Origin: an uncultured Dehalococcoidia bacterium
Lineage (GTDB): Bacteria; Chloroflexota; Dehalococcoidia; Lucifugimonadales; CATQGZ01
NCBI GenBank assembly: GCA_958295685.1
Contig: OY282365.1
Span: forward strand, 1,116,001 to 1,180,000
Length of the DNA stretch: 64,000 nt
Reading direction: 5' to 3'
Under the pieces are notes generated by a model. That model did no database searches. It saw nothing but the letters and a program-made list of their open reading frames with translations, and was not told the origin of the DNA. The translations under genes were made by a program, and so were the position numbers. Numbering within the stretch: the first letter of the stretch is position 1; every line of letters begins with the position of its first letter. This document shows positions 44,108 through 53,370 of the stretch, one piece after another.

Positions 44108-46621
44108 TTACTCCACAAGCCGGAACTCCCCCTCCCAGAGGTGGTTGTAGCCGCCTTCCACGGGCACGTACTGGCCGGTAAAGACGCGGGCAATATCATA
44201 CTCAGGGAGAGCCGCCGTCGCCGTACATCTCCCGTCGAACATCACGCCGCGCTGCTCGAAGCGGAAGTCCAGGTTGTCGAAGCCATACTGCTTGCTATCG
44301 TCGGGCAGGTCGTTCACGTCAACCGGGTACAGGGCGAGGAAGAACCACGCCTCCGTGTCGGCCGGGGCGCACGGTTCCTTGACGTAGACCAGCGTGTCTT
44401 CGCTGAAATATACGTCCCAGTCGGACCGGATCGACGGTTCGCGGTCTCCGACCAGGCTATCCAGATAATCGCCCACCGGCATTGTTTCAACCCTGACCGG
44501 CGGGAGCGCGTCGCGGGGCAGCACTAGCGCGTCCACGCACAGCCCCGTCTGCGTTTGCGTCCAGACTTTGGCGGCCGGTTCATCCGCCGCGCCAGTCCAT
44601 GACCACACTGCCAGTTCGTCCGGTGCGCAGTCTCTGACGAACGCCTGCGCCATCCGACCGTCCACAATCACGCCGACATCTCCCGATTGATAGTCGAAGT
44701 GCGGCTCCATCCGCTGCCAGAACCAGTCGGAAGGATCGATCCCGCCCGATGACGCCTCCGATGGCTCGGCGGGATAGAGCTTGAATTGGAGCTCGCCATC
44801 GCGGCGATGATACGGCGGCCCCTCGAACAACAAGGCGTCCCAGTGGCGGCTGGGGCTATACTGCTCGGCTACGTGGGTTACTCCGTTACGCTGGTATAAC
44901 GCGGCCACGGTTGCTTCTTTGCGGGCGCGATAGTAATCCCAGGAGTTGACCAGGCCGTCCAGGTTCACCACCGGAAAACGCGAGAAGTACCCGTTGACGC
45001 CGGCGGACTGCGACCCGACCACGCTGTCCTCGGGCAGCACACGGTCCATAACCTGCACACCCATATGAGAAGTAACCTCCCATTCGCGGTATGTTGACTC
45101 GCTTGCCCAGTCAACATACCGGAACGGCCCGGTGAAGTCCGCCTTCGTAAGCAGGAAAACCGCGCCGACAACGACGATGCCCACGCTCAGAATGTTAGCC
45201 GCTTGGGGCCGCCTCGGGCCGATGAAACGGCGGGTGAAATGGATGGCGACGTAGCACCTAACGGGAATAAGAAGCGTCATCAGCAGGTACGCCGGGGCGA
45301 AGTACCAGATATAGCTTCCCCAGGTAGGGTGTATGGTGAGAACGGTCTGAGCAAACTTGGCGAGGTGGCCGACCGCCAGGCCGAACACGCACACCAGGAA
45401 GGCCAGCGCCAGCCAGTCTGTCCGGCCCCCGGAGCGGCGGGCGAACCACCAGACCAGAACGACGTAGGCGCAGACCTCCAGCGCGGCCAGCAGTTCGTAG
45501 TCGAACACGGGAATCTGCAAGACGTCCCGGAAGTTCTGAACGAAGCTGTACCCGTCCTCCTGCCCCCATAGCCACTGCGACCCCCTCTGCCTGGTCGCGC
45601 CGCTCACCGGCGTGACGCCCCCGAAGACGAGGCCGTTGTACGCGAAGTACACCAGGATGCCGCCGACCGCGCCCAGCAGCGGCGCGGCGGTGTTCAGGGC
45701 CACCCCTCTCATCCCAGCCTCCTCCCCGAGTGAGAAGGAACCTGCCCCCTCTCCCTCGGAGGGAGAGGGTCGGGGTGAGGGTGATTCCCGCCGTGACCAC
45801 TCTATGAGACCCAACACGGCGGTGACTGCCAGCGATATGGCGATGTACTCCAATCGCACCCAGGGCAAGCTGAAGGCCACGGCGGCCAGCGGCCACTTCC
45901 AGCGAGCTGGGTCCCGCGCGTAGAGCATCACGGCCAGGAAGAACAGCGCCAGCATGAACAGCGCGGCCGCCGCTTCCAGTCCCAGGAATAGGCCGCGGTG
46001 CTGGTAGAGCAGCGGCAGCGCGGCGAACAGCAGAATCCAGGGCAGGCGGGCCAGCCGGGCGGCCGCGGCGGCCAGAGCGACTCCGCCGGCGATGAGCATG
46101 ACCTCGAACGCCTTGATGCCGAACAGCGCCGCTTCCTTGTCAAATATCCAGTAGAAGGGCGTGATGAGCAGAAGCCAGAGGGGATGATAGCCGTTCGTCC
46201 GGGTGATGCCGCCGTCGAAGGTGGAGAAGTTCCCCGAGGCCAGGTTATAGGCTATCTGGAAGTAGTAGAAGGAGTCGTCGCCGTTTACGTCGCGGATGAG
46301 GTTGACGAGGTCGAAGCGGGCCAGCATGTACCAGGCGAACCCGGCGCCGTAGGCCAGGATACCGCCGATAAACAGGGTGAACAGGGCGTGGCGCAGCCGT
46401 GAGGAAGGAATCCCCCCTTCCCCGTATAAACGTTCTGATAGCGTACGTATCGCTGGCTGCCACCGCCGCGCTCGGTCGGTCAGGGCGCGCCACAGACTGT
46501 TCAGCGCGGAGCCCTGCAGGCCGTTCCCGTTACTCCCCAAGCCGGAACTCTCCCTCCCAGGGGTGATTGTAGCGGCCTTCCACGGGCACGTACTGGCCGG
46601 TGCTGACGCGGTCAATATCAT
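44108..46621 (-). CDS. GT-C membrane glycosyltransferase-like protein with two-Cys C-terminal domain (copy B)
   Basis: The open frame runs from 46621, but the first 92 bp overlap the 3' end of the previous gene. The real start is probably near 46500-46420, where no ATG, GTG or TTG is in frame (only CTG, e.g. 46495). Its G tract has decayed (GGGGAAGGGGGG) and the ATG is lost. The protein (about 790 aa) parallels copy D: LRHALFTLFIGGILAYGAGF, GDDSFYYFQIAYNLA, NGYHPLWLLLITPF, about eleven helices, a soluble region and the C-terminal domain (YVKEPC to LWEGEF). It has a small insert encoded by GAGGGAGAGGG-rich DNA near 45720-45785. Confidence 0.75.
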   Translation of the reverse strand: MILTASAPASTCPWKAATITPGRESSGLGSNGNGLQGSALNSLWRALTDRARRWQPAIRTLSERLYGEGGIPSSRLRHALFTLFIGGILAYGAGFAWYMLARFDLVNLIRDVNGDDSFYYFQIAYNLASGNFSTFDGGITRTNGYHPLWLLLITPFYWIFDKEAALFGIKAFEVMLIAGGVALAAAAARLARLPWILLFAALPLLYQHRGLFLGLEAAAALFMLALFFLAVMLYARDPARWKWPLAAVAFSLPWVRLEYIAISLAVTAVLGLIEWSRRESPSPRPSPSEGEGAGSFSLGEEAGMRGVALNTAAPLLGAVGGILVYFAYNGLVFGGVTPVSGATRQRGSQWLWGQEDGYSFVQNFRDVLQIPVFDYELLAALEVCAYVVLVWWFARRSGGRTDWLALAFLVCVFGLAVGHLAKFAQTVLTIHPTWGSYIWYFAPAYLLMTLLIPVRCYVAIHFTRRFIGPRRPQAANILSVGIVVVGAVFLLTKADFTGPFRYVDWASESTYREWEVTSHMGVQVMDRVLPEDSVVGSQSAGVNGYFSRFPVVNLDGLVNSWDYYRARKEATVAALYQRNGVTHVAEQYSPSRHWDALLFEGPPYHRRDGELQFKLYPAEPSEASSGGIDPSDWFWQRMEPHFDYQSGDVGVIVDGRMAQAFVRDCAPDELAVWSWTGAADEPAAKVWTQTQTGLCVDALVLPRDALPPVRVETMPVGDYLDSLVGDREPSIRSDWDVYFSEDTLVYVKEPCAPADTEAWFFLALYPVDVNDLPDDSKQYGFDNLDFRFEQRGVMFDGRCTATAALPEYDIARVFTGQYVPVEGGYNHLWEGEFRLVE

Positions 46622-49265
46622 ACTCAGGGAGAGCCGCTGCCGCTATACATCTCCCGTCGAGTATCATGCCGCGCTGCTCGAAGCGGAAGTCCAGGTTGTC
46701 GAAGCCATACTGCTTGCTATCGTCGGGCAGGTCGTTCACGTCAACCGGATACAGAGCGAGGAAGAACATCGCCTCCACGTCGGCCGGGGCGCACGGCTCC
46801 TTCACGTAGGTCAGCGTGTCTTCGCTGAGATACACGTTCCAGTCGGAGCGTATTGCCGGTTCGCCGGATACGACCGCCTCGTAGTCGGACTTGGCCTTCG
46901 CAATCAACTCGTTTCTCAGAGCCGGATTGAGGAACTCCCCTTCCCAGAGGTGCTTGGTACCGCCGAGCACGCCCACGTACTGGCCGGTGCTGATGCGGGT
47001 AATGTCATACTCAGGGAGAGCCACCGTCGCCATACATCTCCCGTCGAATACTTCGCCGAACCAGTAGAAATCGAAGTCCAGGTTGTCGAAGCCATACTGC
47101 TTGCTATCGTCGGGAAGGTCGTTCACGTCAACCGGGTACAGGGCGAGGAAGAACCACGCCTCCACGTCGGCCGGGGCGCACGGTTCCTTGACGTAGGTAA
47201 GCGTGTCCTCGCTGAAATACACGTCCCAGTCGGAGCGAATCACCGGTTCGCCGGATACAACCGCCTCGTAGGCGGACTTGGCCTTCGCAATCAACTCGTT
47301 TCTCAGAGCCGGATTGAGGAACTCCCCCTCCCAGAGGTGGTTGTAGCCGCCTTCCACGGGCACGTACTGGCCCGTGCTGACGCGGGTAATATCATAGTCA
47401 GGAAGAGCCACTGTCGCCGTACATATCCCGTCGAATATCACGCCGCGCCGGTCGAAGCGGAAGCCCAGGTTGTCGGAGCCGTGCGGCTTGCGCTGGTCGG
47501 GCAGGTCGTTCACGTCAACCGGGTACACGGCGAGGAAGAACCACGCCTCCGTGTCAGCCTCGGCGCACGGCTCCTTGACATACGACAGCCGGTTCTCGCT
47601 GAGATACACGTCCCAGTTAGAGCTTATTATCAGCTCGCCGGATACGATCGCCTCGTAGTCGGACTTGGCCTTCGCAATCAATGCGGGGGCGGACTCGCAG
47701 TTGATCGAGTAGACGTCGCGGCGATCCCGAGATTCCTCATCGCAGTACCTAGCGGAACGGCTCAGGAACGTAACCTGTGATCCATCGCTCAATAGGGCTA
47801 TGCGTCCGTCCGGCATGAACGTCAGGTCTCGGATACGGTAGCCGACTTCGATCCTCTCGACGTACTGCACCTCCGTCCCGTGACGGCGGACTCGGAAGAG
47901 GGATTGATCTTTCAGCGAAGCAATCAGCAGATCGTCCTCCCACAAGGGGAAATGCCGCTCGTCGTTGACGGCGATGGCGGACAGGGCCGGCGACGGGACC
48001 CAGGCGAATGTCGGGTGTAGGAAGCCGTCGTGTTTGCCTGTATCCTCGTCTTCGATCAGCCGGAGAGCTACACGGCCGTATCCAACGCCGTAGGAGGCTA
48101 GCGGCCAGCCATAATCGGCTCCCTCCCGTAACAGGTTGAGTTCGTCGCCTCCTTGCGGCCCGTGGTCCGTTGCCCACAGATTGCCTTCCGCATCCCGCGC
48201 CAGCCCTTGTGAGTTGCGAATGCCGGTGGCCAGTACCTCCGCTTCCCCCGTTTCGATTTCAATGCGAACGAATTTGCCTATATGCAGGTCAGAAGGAACG
48301 GGGCGCTGTCCATACGCCTGGTTACCGATTGTTACGAGTAGGTGTTCTTCTCCATCCGTCAGCATCTTACTGCCTGCATTCTGCCATCCATCGGGCTGTT
48401 CCGAACACGGCTCCGCATCGAATATCGTTCTCCAATCCGGCAGGACTGCCACCCTCTGCCCATCTCTAACCATCGTCGTGGACGACAACCTGAGCCCGAC
48501 ACATCCTCCGGCGAAATGGTGATGGGTAACAAATAGCGTATATCCTCCCACGATCTCTTCCAGCAGAATATCGGCGACTCGAAATCCGAGCGAGTCGAAA
48601 TCAGGCTCCTCGCTCATTGGGCTTGATTCCAGCCCCGTATAGTTCATCGGAACGCTGCCATCGAGATATTCCACGGTCCCGTCCTGGAAGACTAGGGCAA
48701 ACCTTCCCTTCGGCGTAACGACGAGCAGGTCGTCACCCATGCTTTCGATGGCTCCCCCCCGCCCGTCGAAATCTTCGAGTCTGACCGACTCGCTCTCGAG
48801 CGCGTACAGATGAGTGGTGAGAGCCGGCCCTTCTTCGGGAGTGGATGTCGTCACAGGCGGGGCCGTCACAGGCGGGGCCGTCACAGGCGGGGTCGGCACA
48901 GGCGGGGTCGGCACAGGCGGGGCCGTCACAGGCGGGGCCGCCACAGGTGGGGTCGTCACAGGCGGGGTCGGCACAGGCGGGGTCGGCACAGGCGGGGTCG
49001 GCACAGGCGGGGCCGTCACAGGCGGGGCCGTCACAGGCGGGGTCGGCACAGGCGGGGTCGGCACAGGCGGGGTCGGCACAGGCGGGGCCGTCACAGGCGG
49101 ATCATCGGAGCAGGCGGCCGCGAGAACTCCAAATAGGGCGAGCGCGATGGGCCACAATGCGAAGCGGAATACGTGTCGACGGAACGCTGAACCGGCGCAT
49201 CTTCGTGCGGCCTTCTGCCCCCCCCCGTACCCATGTTCTGACAGCGCGCCGTCAGCGCGCGCCAC
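46530..49265 (-). CDS. PQQ-type sugar dehydrogenase-like lipoprotein with three tandem two-Cys domains (copy A)
   Basis: A 911-aa protein and the first gene of the cluster. A signal peptide with LAAACS lies about 55 residues in; the GTG used by its paralogue at 39351 is GTA here, so the start must be upstream (GTG 49265 in the present frame, or the ATG 49234 if the 9-G tract were 10). After a Pro-Pro-Val-Thr linker and the propeller (NSQGLARDAEGNLWATDHGP) come three copies of the two-Cys domain at about 548-655, 673-780 and 805-911, joined by the linker NPALRNELIAKAKS. All three keep both cysteines, LPEY/LPDY and TGQY. Confidence 0.8.
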   Translation of the reverse strand: MARADGALSEHGYGGGQKAARRCAGSAFRRHVFRFALWPIALALFGVLAAACSDDPPVTAPPVPTPPVPTPPVPTPPVTAPPVTAPPVPTPPVPTPPVPTPPVTTPPVAAPPVTAPPVPTPPVPTPPVTAPPVTAPPVTTSTPEEGPALTTHLYALESESVRLEDFDGRGGAIESMGDDLLVVTPKGRFALVFQDGTVEYLDGSVPMNYTGLESSPMSEEPDFDSLGFRVADILLEEIVGGYTLFVTHHHFAGGCVGLRLSSTTMVRDGQRVAVLPDWRTIFDAEPCSEQPDGWQNAGSKMLTDGEEHLLVTIGNQAYGQRPVPSDLHIGKFVRIEIETGEAEVLATGIRNSQGLARDAEGNLWATDHGPQGGDELNLLREGADYGWPLASYGVGYGRVALRLIEDEDTGKHDGFLHPTFAWVPSPALSAIAVNDERHFPLWEDDLLIASLKDQSLFRVRRHGTEVQYVERIEVGYRIRDLTFMPDGRIALLSDGSQVTFLSRSARYCDEESRDRRDVYSINCESAPALIAKAKSDYEAIVSGELIISSNWDVYLSENRLSYVKEPCAEADTEAWFFLAVYPVDVNDLPDQRKPHGSDNLGFRFDRRGVIFDGICTATVALPDYDITRVSTGQYVPVEGGYNHLWEGEFLNPALRNELIAKAKSAYEAVVSGEPVIRSDWDVYFSEDTLTYVKEPCAPADVEAWFFLALYPVDVNDLPDDSKQYGFDNLDFDFYWFGEVFDGRCMATVALPEYDITRISTGQYVGVLGGTKHLWEGEFLNPALRNELIAKAKSDYEAVVSGEPAIRSDWNVYLSEDTLTYVKEPCAPADVEAMFFLALYPVDVNDLPDDSKQYGFDNLDFRFEQRGMILDGRCIAAAALPEYDIDRVSTGQYVPVEGRYNHPWEGEFRLGE
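48845..49099 (-). repeat. 15-bp tandem repeat encoding the Pro-rich stalk
   Basis: Seventeen or so units of ACAGGCGGGGYCGKC (plus-strand form) encode PPVTA/PPVPT repeats between the lipid anchor and the propeller. The unit is unrelated to the 18-bp repeat of the paralogue, though the flanking protein is similar. Confidence 0.88.
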
Positions 49266-49603
49266 AGACCGTCAGACCGAATCGAATCCCGTTGCAATTT
49301 CACTGCGAGGCCATCCTCCGCTGATATTCTACCCACGCCTATGGCGCATACGACGGCACAGCACAAGACGGCATTATACGACCTGCGCCCGTGAGTTGAG
49401 CCTTATTGAAGGCGCCGCCAGAAACCATGAGACCCGAAAGGGGGAATCCAGAGGGGGTTCGCCTACTGACCACTGTCCACCGACCACTGTCCACCGACCA
49501 CTGTCCACCGACCACTGTCCACTGTCCACGTCCACGTCCACACTCGTGAATCGCCCGCGCCCATCCTGCTAATCCTGAGAATCCTGATTCAGACAACCTC
49601 CCC
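49218..49603. other. Leader of the domain cluster: 9-G tract, hairpin and short tandem repeat, no gene
   Basis: 49218-49226 is the 9-G tract (minus strand) before the first cluster gene and 49240-49265 its hairpin. Upstream sequence to about 49400 should hold the cluster promoter, but I see no convincing pair of boxes. At 49471-49530 the motif CCGACCACTGTCCA repeats four times in tandem. No coding sequence is evident. Confidence 0.5.
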
Positions 49604-49876
49604 TTGACAACGACGAACCTCTGTCCTATACTTACCTCATGGAAGCAGCCAACCCAGCAGCAGCAACCCCGGAGACCTGTCCCAAAACTGTCCCAGACCT
49701 GCCCCGGACCTGTTCCGGACCTGTTCCACAAATGCCCCACATCTGTTCCACAAATTCGAACCCTCAGCTACGAGATGGGACAAAATGGAACAGTTTGGGA
49801 CAGTTTTCGCCGAAGAGCGCAGGCCGCGACCGCCCTGCGCTTGCAGATAGGGAGTCCTCATCGACTCTGAACAGGT
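49604..49876 (+). mobile_element. Promoter-bearing arm-repeat element, type II copy 3
   Basis: Promoter TTGACA (49604-49609), 17 bp, TATACT (49627-49632), 6 bp, ATG (49639), the best promoter of the set. Repeats of CTGTYCC/CTGCCCC units (49678-49758), core CTCAGCTACG, then GGGACAA, GGAACAG, GGGACAG. The ATG frame runs 100 codons, but the peptide shared with copy 1 (SYEMGQNGTVWDSF) is in another frame. The distal end is GACTCTGAACAG. Confidence 0.75.
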
Positions 49877-49894
49877 TCTATTCGCCCTCGCTAT

Positions 49895-49924
49895 TTGACA
49901 AGCCGAGCGGCTTCCGGGTAACAT
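49895..49924 (+). promoter_or_regulatory. Possible promoter of the glycosidase-like gene
   Basis: TTGACA (49895-49900), 18-bp spacer, TAACAT (49919-49924), about 60 bp before the ATG at 49984. Confidence 0.4.
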
Positions 49925-49983
49925 CTCGGGTTGTAGCTTGACGGCCTGCCGGACTGTCGAGGCAGGCGCGCCTTGAGCGGAAT

Positions 49984-51090
49984 ATGCTTGTGCTGGAGGC
50001 CGGTTTGACCGACGTGATGCTGTGGGGGCCGCCGGTGGTGCCGAGCGGCCCGTTGGAGCCGTCGTTTCGGGATGACGTGGAAGCGTGGGTCCGGAAGTGC
50101 GTGGACGCCGGCGTAACGAGGATCATAGGCGGCGACAGGACGCGCGTTCTCACCGAAGTGGCCGAGAGCAACGGGATCCAGGTTCACCCATACGTGAACT
50201 ATAACTCCTTCCCACGCCACGGCTGGGCGAGGGTGACCTACGGCTGGTCCCTCGATTTCCTCCGGCCTCCCGTCGGCTCGCCCGAGGCGGGGACGCTCCT
50301 CAAGTCTCACCACCCCATATACGACAACCCCCGGATCGACACGTCGATGACGGACTTCGCGCGGGCTCACCCCGAGTACCGCAGCCTGCCCAGGGACCGC
50401 TCCTACACGCTCCGGCCCGGCCAGGACCTCTACCTCAGCCTGGCCTTCCCGGAGGTCAGGGCCGAGCAGAGCAAGGAGTTCGTCGACGTGCTCGAGGAGA
50501 CGGGCGGGTCCGGCGTTCAGGTGGAGTTCGTGCTGGGGAACGAGGACGAGAACGGAGTCGTCACGTATGGCTACGAGGAGGCCGTCGCATCCAGGTTCGA
50601 GGAGACGCACGGCAGGAACCCCTTGGAGATACCGAACGACGACCCCGACTGGGTGCAGTTCAGGGCCGACTACGTCACGCGGTATATGGTGGAGTTGAGG
50701 GACACCGTCAAGGAAGCGCGGCCGGACGCCACCCTGTCCGCGACGCTGATCGCGGGTGAGCCCGGCGATCAGCTGAAGCTGCTTCACGACTGGCCCGCAT
50801 GGATCGACGCAGGGGCTCTCGACGAGCTCTTCTTCTGGTTCCGCACGAACTCCGACCTTGGCGACCTGGCGAGGCAGATGAGGCACGCGGCCGACGTGGT
50901 CAACGGCCGATGCCCCGTTATCGCCGAGTTGTCCTGCTACCACCCCGGCAGCTTCCAGGAGGCCGACCTGATGGTGGAGGCGGGGCGGGTGGCGAAGGAC
51001 AACGGCGCGGACTCGGTGGGCATATACAGAACTCACGGCGTCGAGCAGCTGAACTTCTGGCACGTGCTCGAACAGTTCAGCCGCACGTGA
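49984..51090 (+). CDS. Probable TIM-barrel glycoside-hydrolase-like protein
   Basis: A 368-aa protein without signal peptide. The pattern of alternating strands and helices, with GIQVHPYVNYNSFPRHGW, GSGVQVEFVLGNEDENG, FRADYVTRYMVELRDTV and a late WIDAGALDELFFWFR, resembles GH10-like or GHL10 barrel proteins that handle sugar polymers. The acidic residues in FVLGNEDENG and DELFFW are candidate catalytic groups. I cannot name the family with certainty. It lies upstream of a binding lipoprotein and two permeases and could process the imported substrate. Confidence 0.55.
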   Translation: MLVLEAGLTDVMLWGPPVVPSGPLEPSFRDDVEAWVRKCVDAGVTRIIGGDRTRVLTEVAESNGIQVHPYVNYNSFPRHGWARVTYGWSLDFLRPPVGSPEAGTLLKSHHPIYDNPRIDTSMTDFARAHPEYRSLPRDRSYTLRPGQDLYLSLAFPEVRAEQSKEFVDVLEETGGSGVQVEFVLGNEDENGVVTYGYEEAVASRFEETHGRNPLEIPNDDPDWVQFRADYVTRYMVELRDTVKEARPDATLSATLIAGEPGDQLKLLHDWPAWIDAGALDELFFWFRTNSDLGDLARQMRHAADVVNGRCPVIAELSCYHPGSFQEADLMVEAGRVAKDNGADSVGIYRTHGVEQLNFWHVLEQFSRT

Positions 51091-51167
51091 CCGGCGACTA
51101 TCGCATCGACTACGTGTACCGGAGCTATCGAAAAGAGAGAAGACGAGAACAGGAGGAAGGAACAGAG

Positions 51168-53246
51168 ATGGAACAGCGTGTTTTGAAGTGGAAGTCATTG
51201 GCCATTGTCGCGTCGATCGCGGCTCTGGTCTTCGTCATCGGCTGTGGAGGAGGAGACGATACCACAGAAATAGACACGGATCAGATGATCCGTGACGCCG
51301 TCAGCAGCGCGCAGAGCGCGAGCGCCGCAGAGATTCAGCGGTCTGTGGAGACGGCGATGGCCGGGCAGCAGGGCGTCTCGGCAGAGGAAGTCCAGCGTAT
51401 CGTAGCCGAGTCGGTCAGAGACCTGCCCGCTCCCGAAATCAACGTAGGTCAGCTCAGCGGCCTGGTGGAGTCCGCGGTTGCCGACGCGGTGCCGGAAGGC
51501 ATAAGCGCGTCGGAGATCAGCAAGATCGTGGAGGACCAGGTGAGCGCCGGGCTGGCCGGGACGCTTACGCGGGGCGACATCGAGGATCTGGTCGCCGGCG
51601 CAGTCGAAAACGCAGTCGGAGACCAGCTCTCCGCCGAAGACGTCCAGAAGGTCGTGAGCGCCTCCCTCGAGGCCACGAACAAGGCCATCGAGGACGCGGC
51701 GGCGGCGGCGATGGCGGCGCAGTCGTCGGCTGAGCAGGCGGTCATGGTCGCCAAGGAGGCGCAGGAGGCCGCCGAGCAGGCGTACAGAGGACCGGAGTCG
51801 ATCACCATCGCGGTGGGCGCGCTCCCGGTCTCCCTCGTGGGCAACACGATTCCGTCGCTTCAGAGCCGCGTCTTCTCGCGGCTGATGTACGGCCAGCTCG
51901 CCTCGCTCAACGGCGAGACGGGCGCGTTCGACCCGGAGCACCTCGAGTACTACAAGCTGCTGGAAGACGGGCTGACCGTCGAGATCAAGCTCCGTGAGAA
52001 CATCACGTTCCACAACGGCGAGACCCTCGACGCAGCGGGCCTCAAGAAGTCCATCGACCTGCTGCTCGACTCCGACCCGCAGAAGTTCACCTGGAGCTAC
52101 CGCGCTCTGTCTCAGAACAACTTCAAGTACGGCACGCCCAAGGACGACGGCAGCAGAGAGGGCCTGACCGTAGTCGACGAATACACGCTCCACTTGGAGC
52201 TAATCTCCCCCGTAGCCTCGTGGTCCAGGCCCTTGGACTTCATGGTCCTGGCGCCCGGCCACCTGGAGGCGGTCGGCCTCGACGGCTACACCGAGGAGCC
52301 GGTGGGAAGCGGTCCCTACAAGTTCGTGGAGTGGGAGCGCGACAACTTCATACAGCTCACCCGCTGGGATGACTACCCCGGACCCCTGCCCGTGATCAAG
52401 GACATCCGCATCCGGCACGTGCCCGAAGCCGCTGTCCGCGTGGCGGGCCTCAAGGCCGGCGAGTTCGACCTGATCACCGCGGCTCCGCCCGAGAACGTGC
52501 CCAGCCTGATCGGCGACGGCTTCCAGATATTCGTCGGTGACAGCACCCAGAGCATGTACATCGGGTTCAACATCTACGGGCGTGACGAGACGCTCCAGGA
52601 CAAGCGCGTCCGCCAGGCCCTTCTGTACGCCGTGGACATGGACGCCATCTGGGAGACCGTGGCGGGCGGTTACGGCTCGCGGCTCCAGTGCCAGATAGTC
52701 GCCCCGGGCGGCTTCGGATACAACGCCGACCTGGTCGGCAAGTACGCCTACGACCCCGACATGGCCCGCCAGCTTCTAGCCGACGCGGGCTACTCCGACG
52801 GCATCACCATACCGGGTTCGGTGACGAACGCCAGGTACTTCCGGGACAGGCCCCTGATGGACGCCGTCGTCGCACAGTGGGCGGCTGTCGGCGTCAAAGT
52901 CGAGCTCGCCTATCTCGAATCGTCCGAGTGGCTCCAGCAGCTGATCAACCAGACGCTGCCCGACGGCTTCATGAACATCGGGCTGAACTGGTACCTGGCT
53001 GACAACGCCACCAGCATGTGGGGCAACGGCCTGGCCGACCCCGATTTCCAGGCGACGGTGGTGGCCAAGAACAAGATCGCCGACACCGCGCTGCGCGAGG
53101 CAGAGGTCAAGCGAATCGCCGCGCAGATATGCGACGACGCGCAGGCCCTGCACGCCTACACCATCCCGTCGGTGATCGCATTCGGCTCGGACCTCCCCGC
53201 CATAACGGTTAGCAACTCCTTCGAGTTGAAGATACCGTCGCAGTAG
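51168..53246 (+). CDS. Family 5 extracellular solute-binding lipoprotein on a long helical stalk
   Basis: A 692-aa peptide/nickel-type ABC binding protein. ATG 51168 has AGGAGG upstream and gives a lipobox VIGCG. Residues about 30-215 form an Ala/Glu/Val-rich predicted helical stalk with recurring (S)AEEVQRIV, SASEISKIV, SAEDVQKVV units ending in an alanine-rich coil. The binding domain follows (ENITFHNGETLDAAGLKKSI, GSGPYKFVEWERDN, LLYAVDMDAIWETV). It works with the permeases at 53371 and 54308. No ATPase genes are adjacent. Confidence 0.9.
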   Translation: MEQRVLKWKSLAIVASIAALVFVIGCGGGDDTTEIDTDQMIRDAVSSAQSASAAEIQRSVETAMAGQQGVSAEEVQRIVAESVRDLPAPEINVGQLSGLVESAVADAVPEGISASEISKIVEDQVSAGLAGTLTRGDIEDLVAGAVENAVGDQLSAEDVQKVVSASLEATNKAIEDAAAAAMAAQSSAEQAVMVAKEAQEAAEQAYRGPESITIAVGALPVSLVGNTIPSLQSRVFSRLMYGQLASLNGETGAFDPEHLEYYKLLEDGLTVEIKLRENITFHNGETLDAAGLKKSIDLLLDSDPQKFTWSYRALSQNNFKYGTPKDDGSREGLTVVDEYTLHLELISPVASWSRPLDFMVLAPGHLEAVGLDGYTEEPVGSGPYKFVEWERDNFIQLTRWDDYPGPLPVIKDIRIRHVPEAAVRVAGLKAGEFDLITAAPPENVPSLIGDGFQIFVGDSTQSMYIGFNIYGRDETLQDKRVRQALLYAVDMDAIWETVAGGYGSRLQCQIVAPGGFGYNADLVGKYAYDPDMARQLLADAGYSDGITIPGSVTNARYFRDRPLMDAVVAQWAAVGVKVELAYLESSEWLQQLINQTLPDGFMNIGLNWYLADNATSMWGNGLADPDFQATVVAKNKIADTALREAEVKRIAAQICDDAQALHAYTIPSVIAFGSDLPAITVSNSFELKIPSQ

Positions 53247-53268
53247 AATCGCCGCCGAGCGGCACAGC

Positions 53269-53308
53269 CAACTGTCAGGCGGGGCGTCCGCGCCCCGCCT
53301 GACAGTTG
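53269..53308 (+). terminator. Perfect 18-bp hairpin between binding protein and permease
   Basis: CAACTGTCAGGCGGGGCG pairs completely with the following 18 bases across a TCCG loop, with no T run. It may be a weak terminator or a 3'-end stabiliser that gives more binding protein than permease. Confidence 0.75.
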
Positions 53309-53370
53309 CACACCATAGGGCGCGCGCCGGTAGAAGGGCAGCCGCAGAGTGACACAGTGCGTGTAGACAG

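Noticed and set aside
48810..49324. Plus-strand Gly/Ala or Arg/His repeat proteins
   Set aside because: Antisense readings of the 15-bp repeat coding the Pro-rich stalk.
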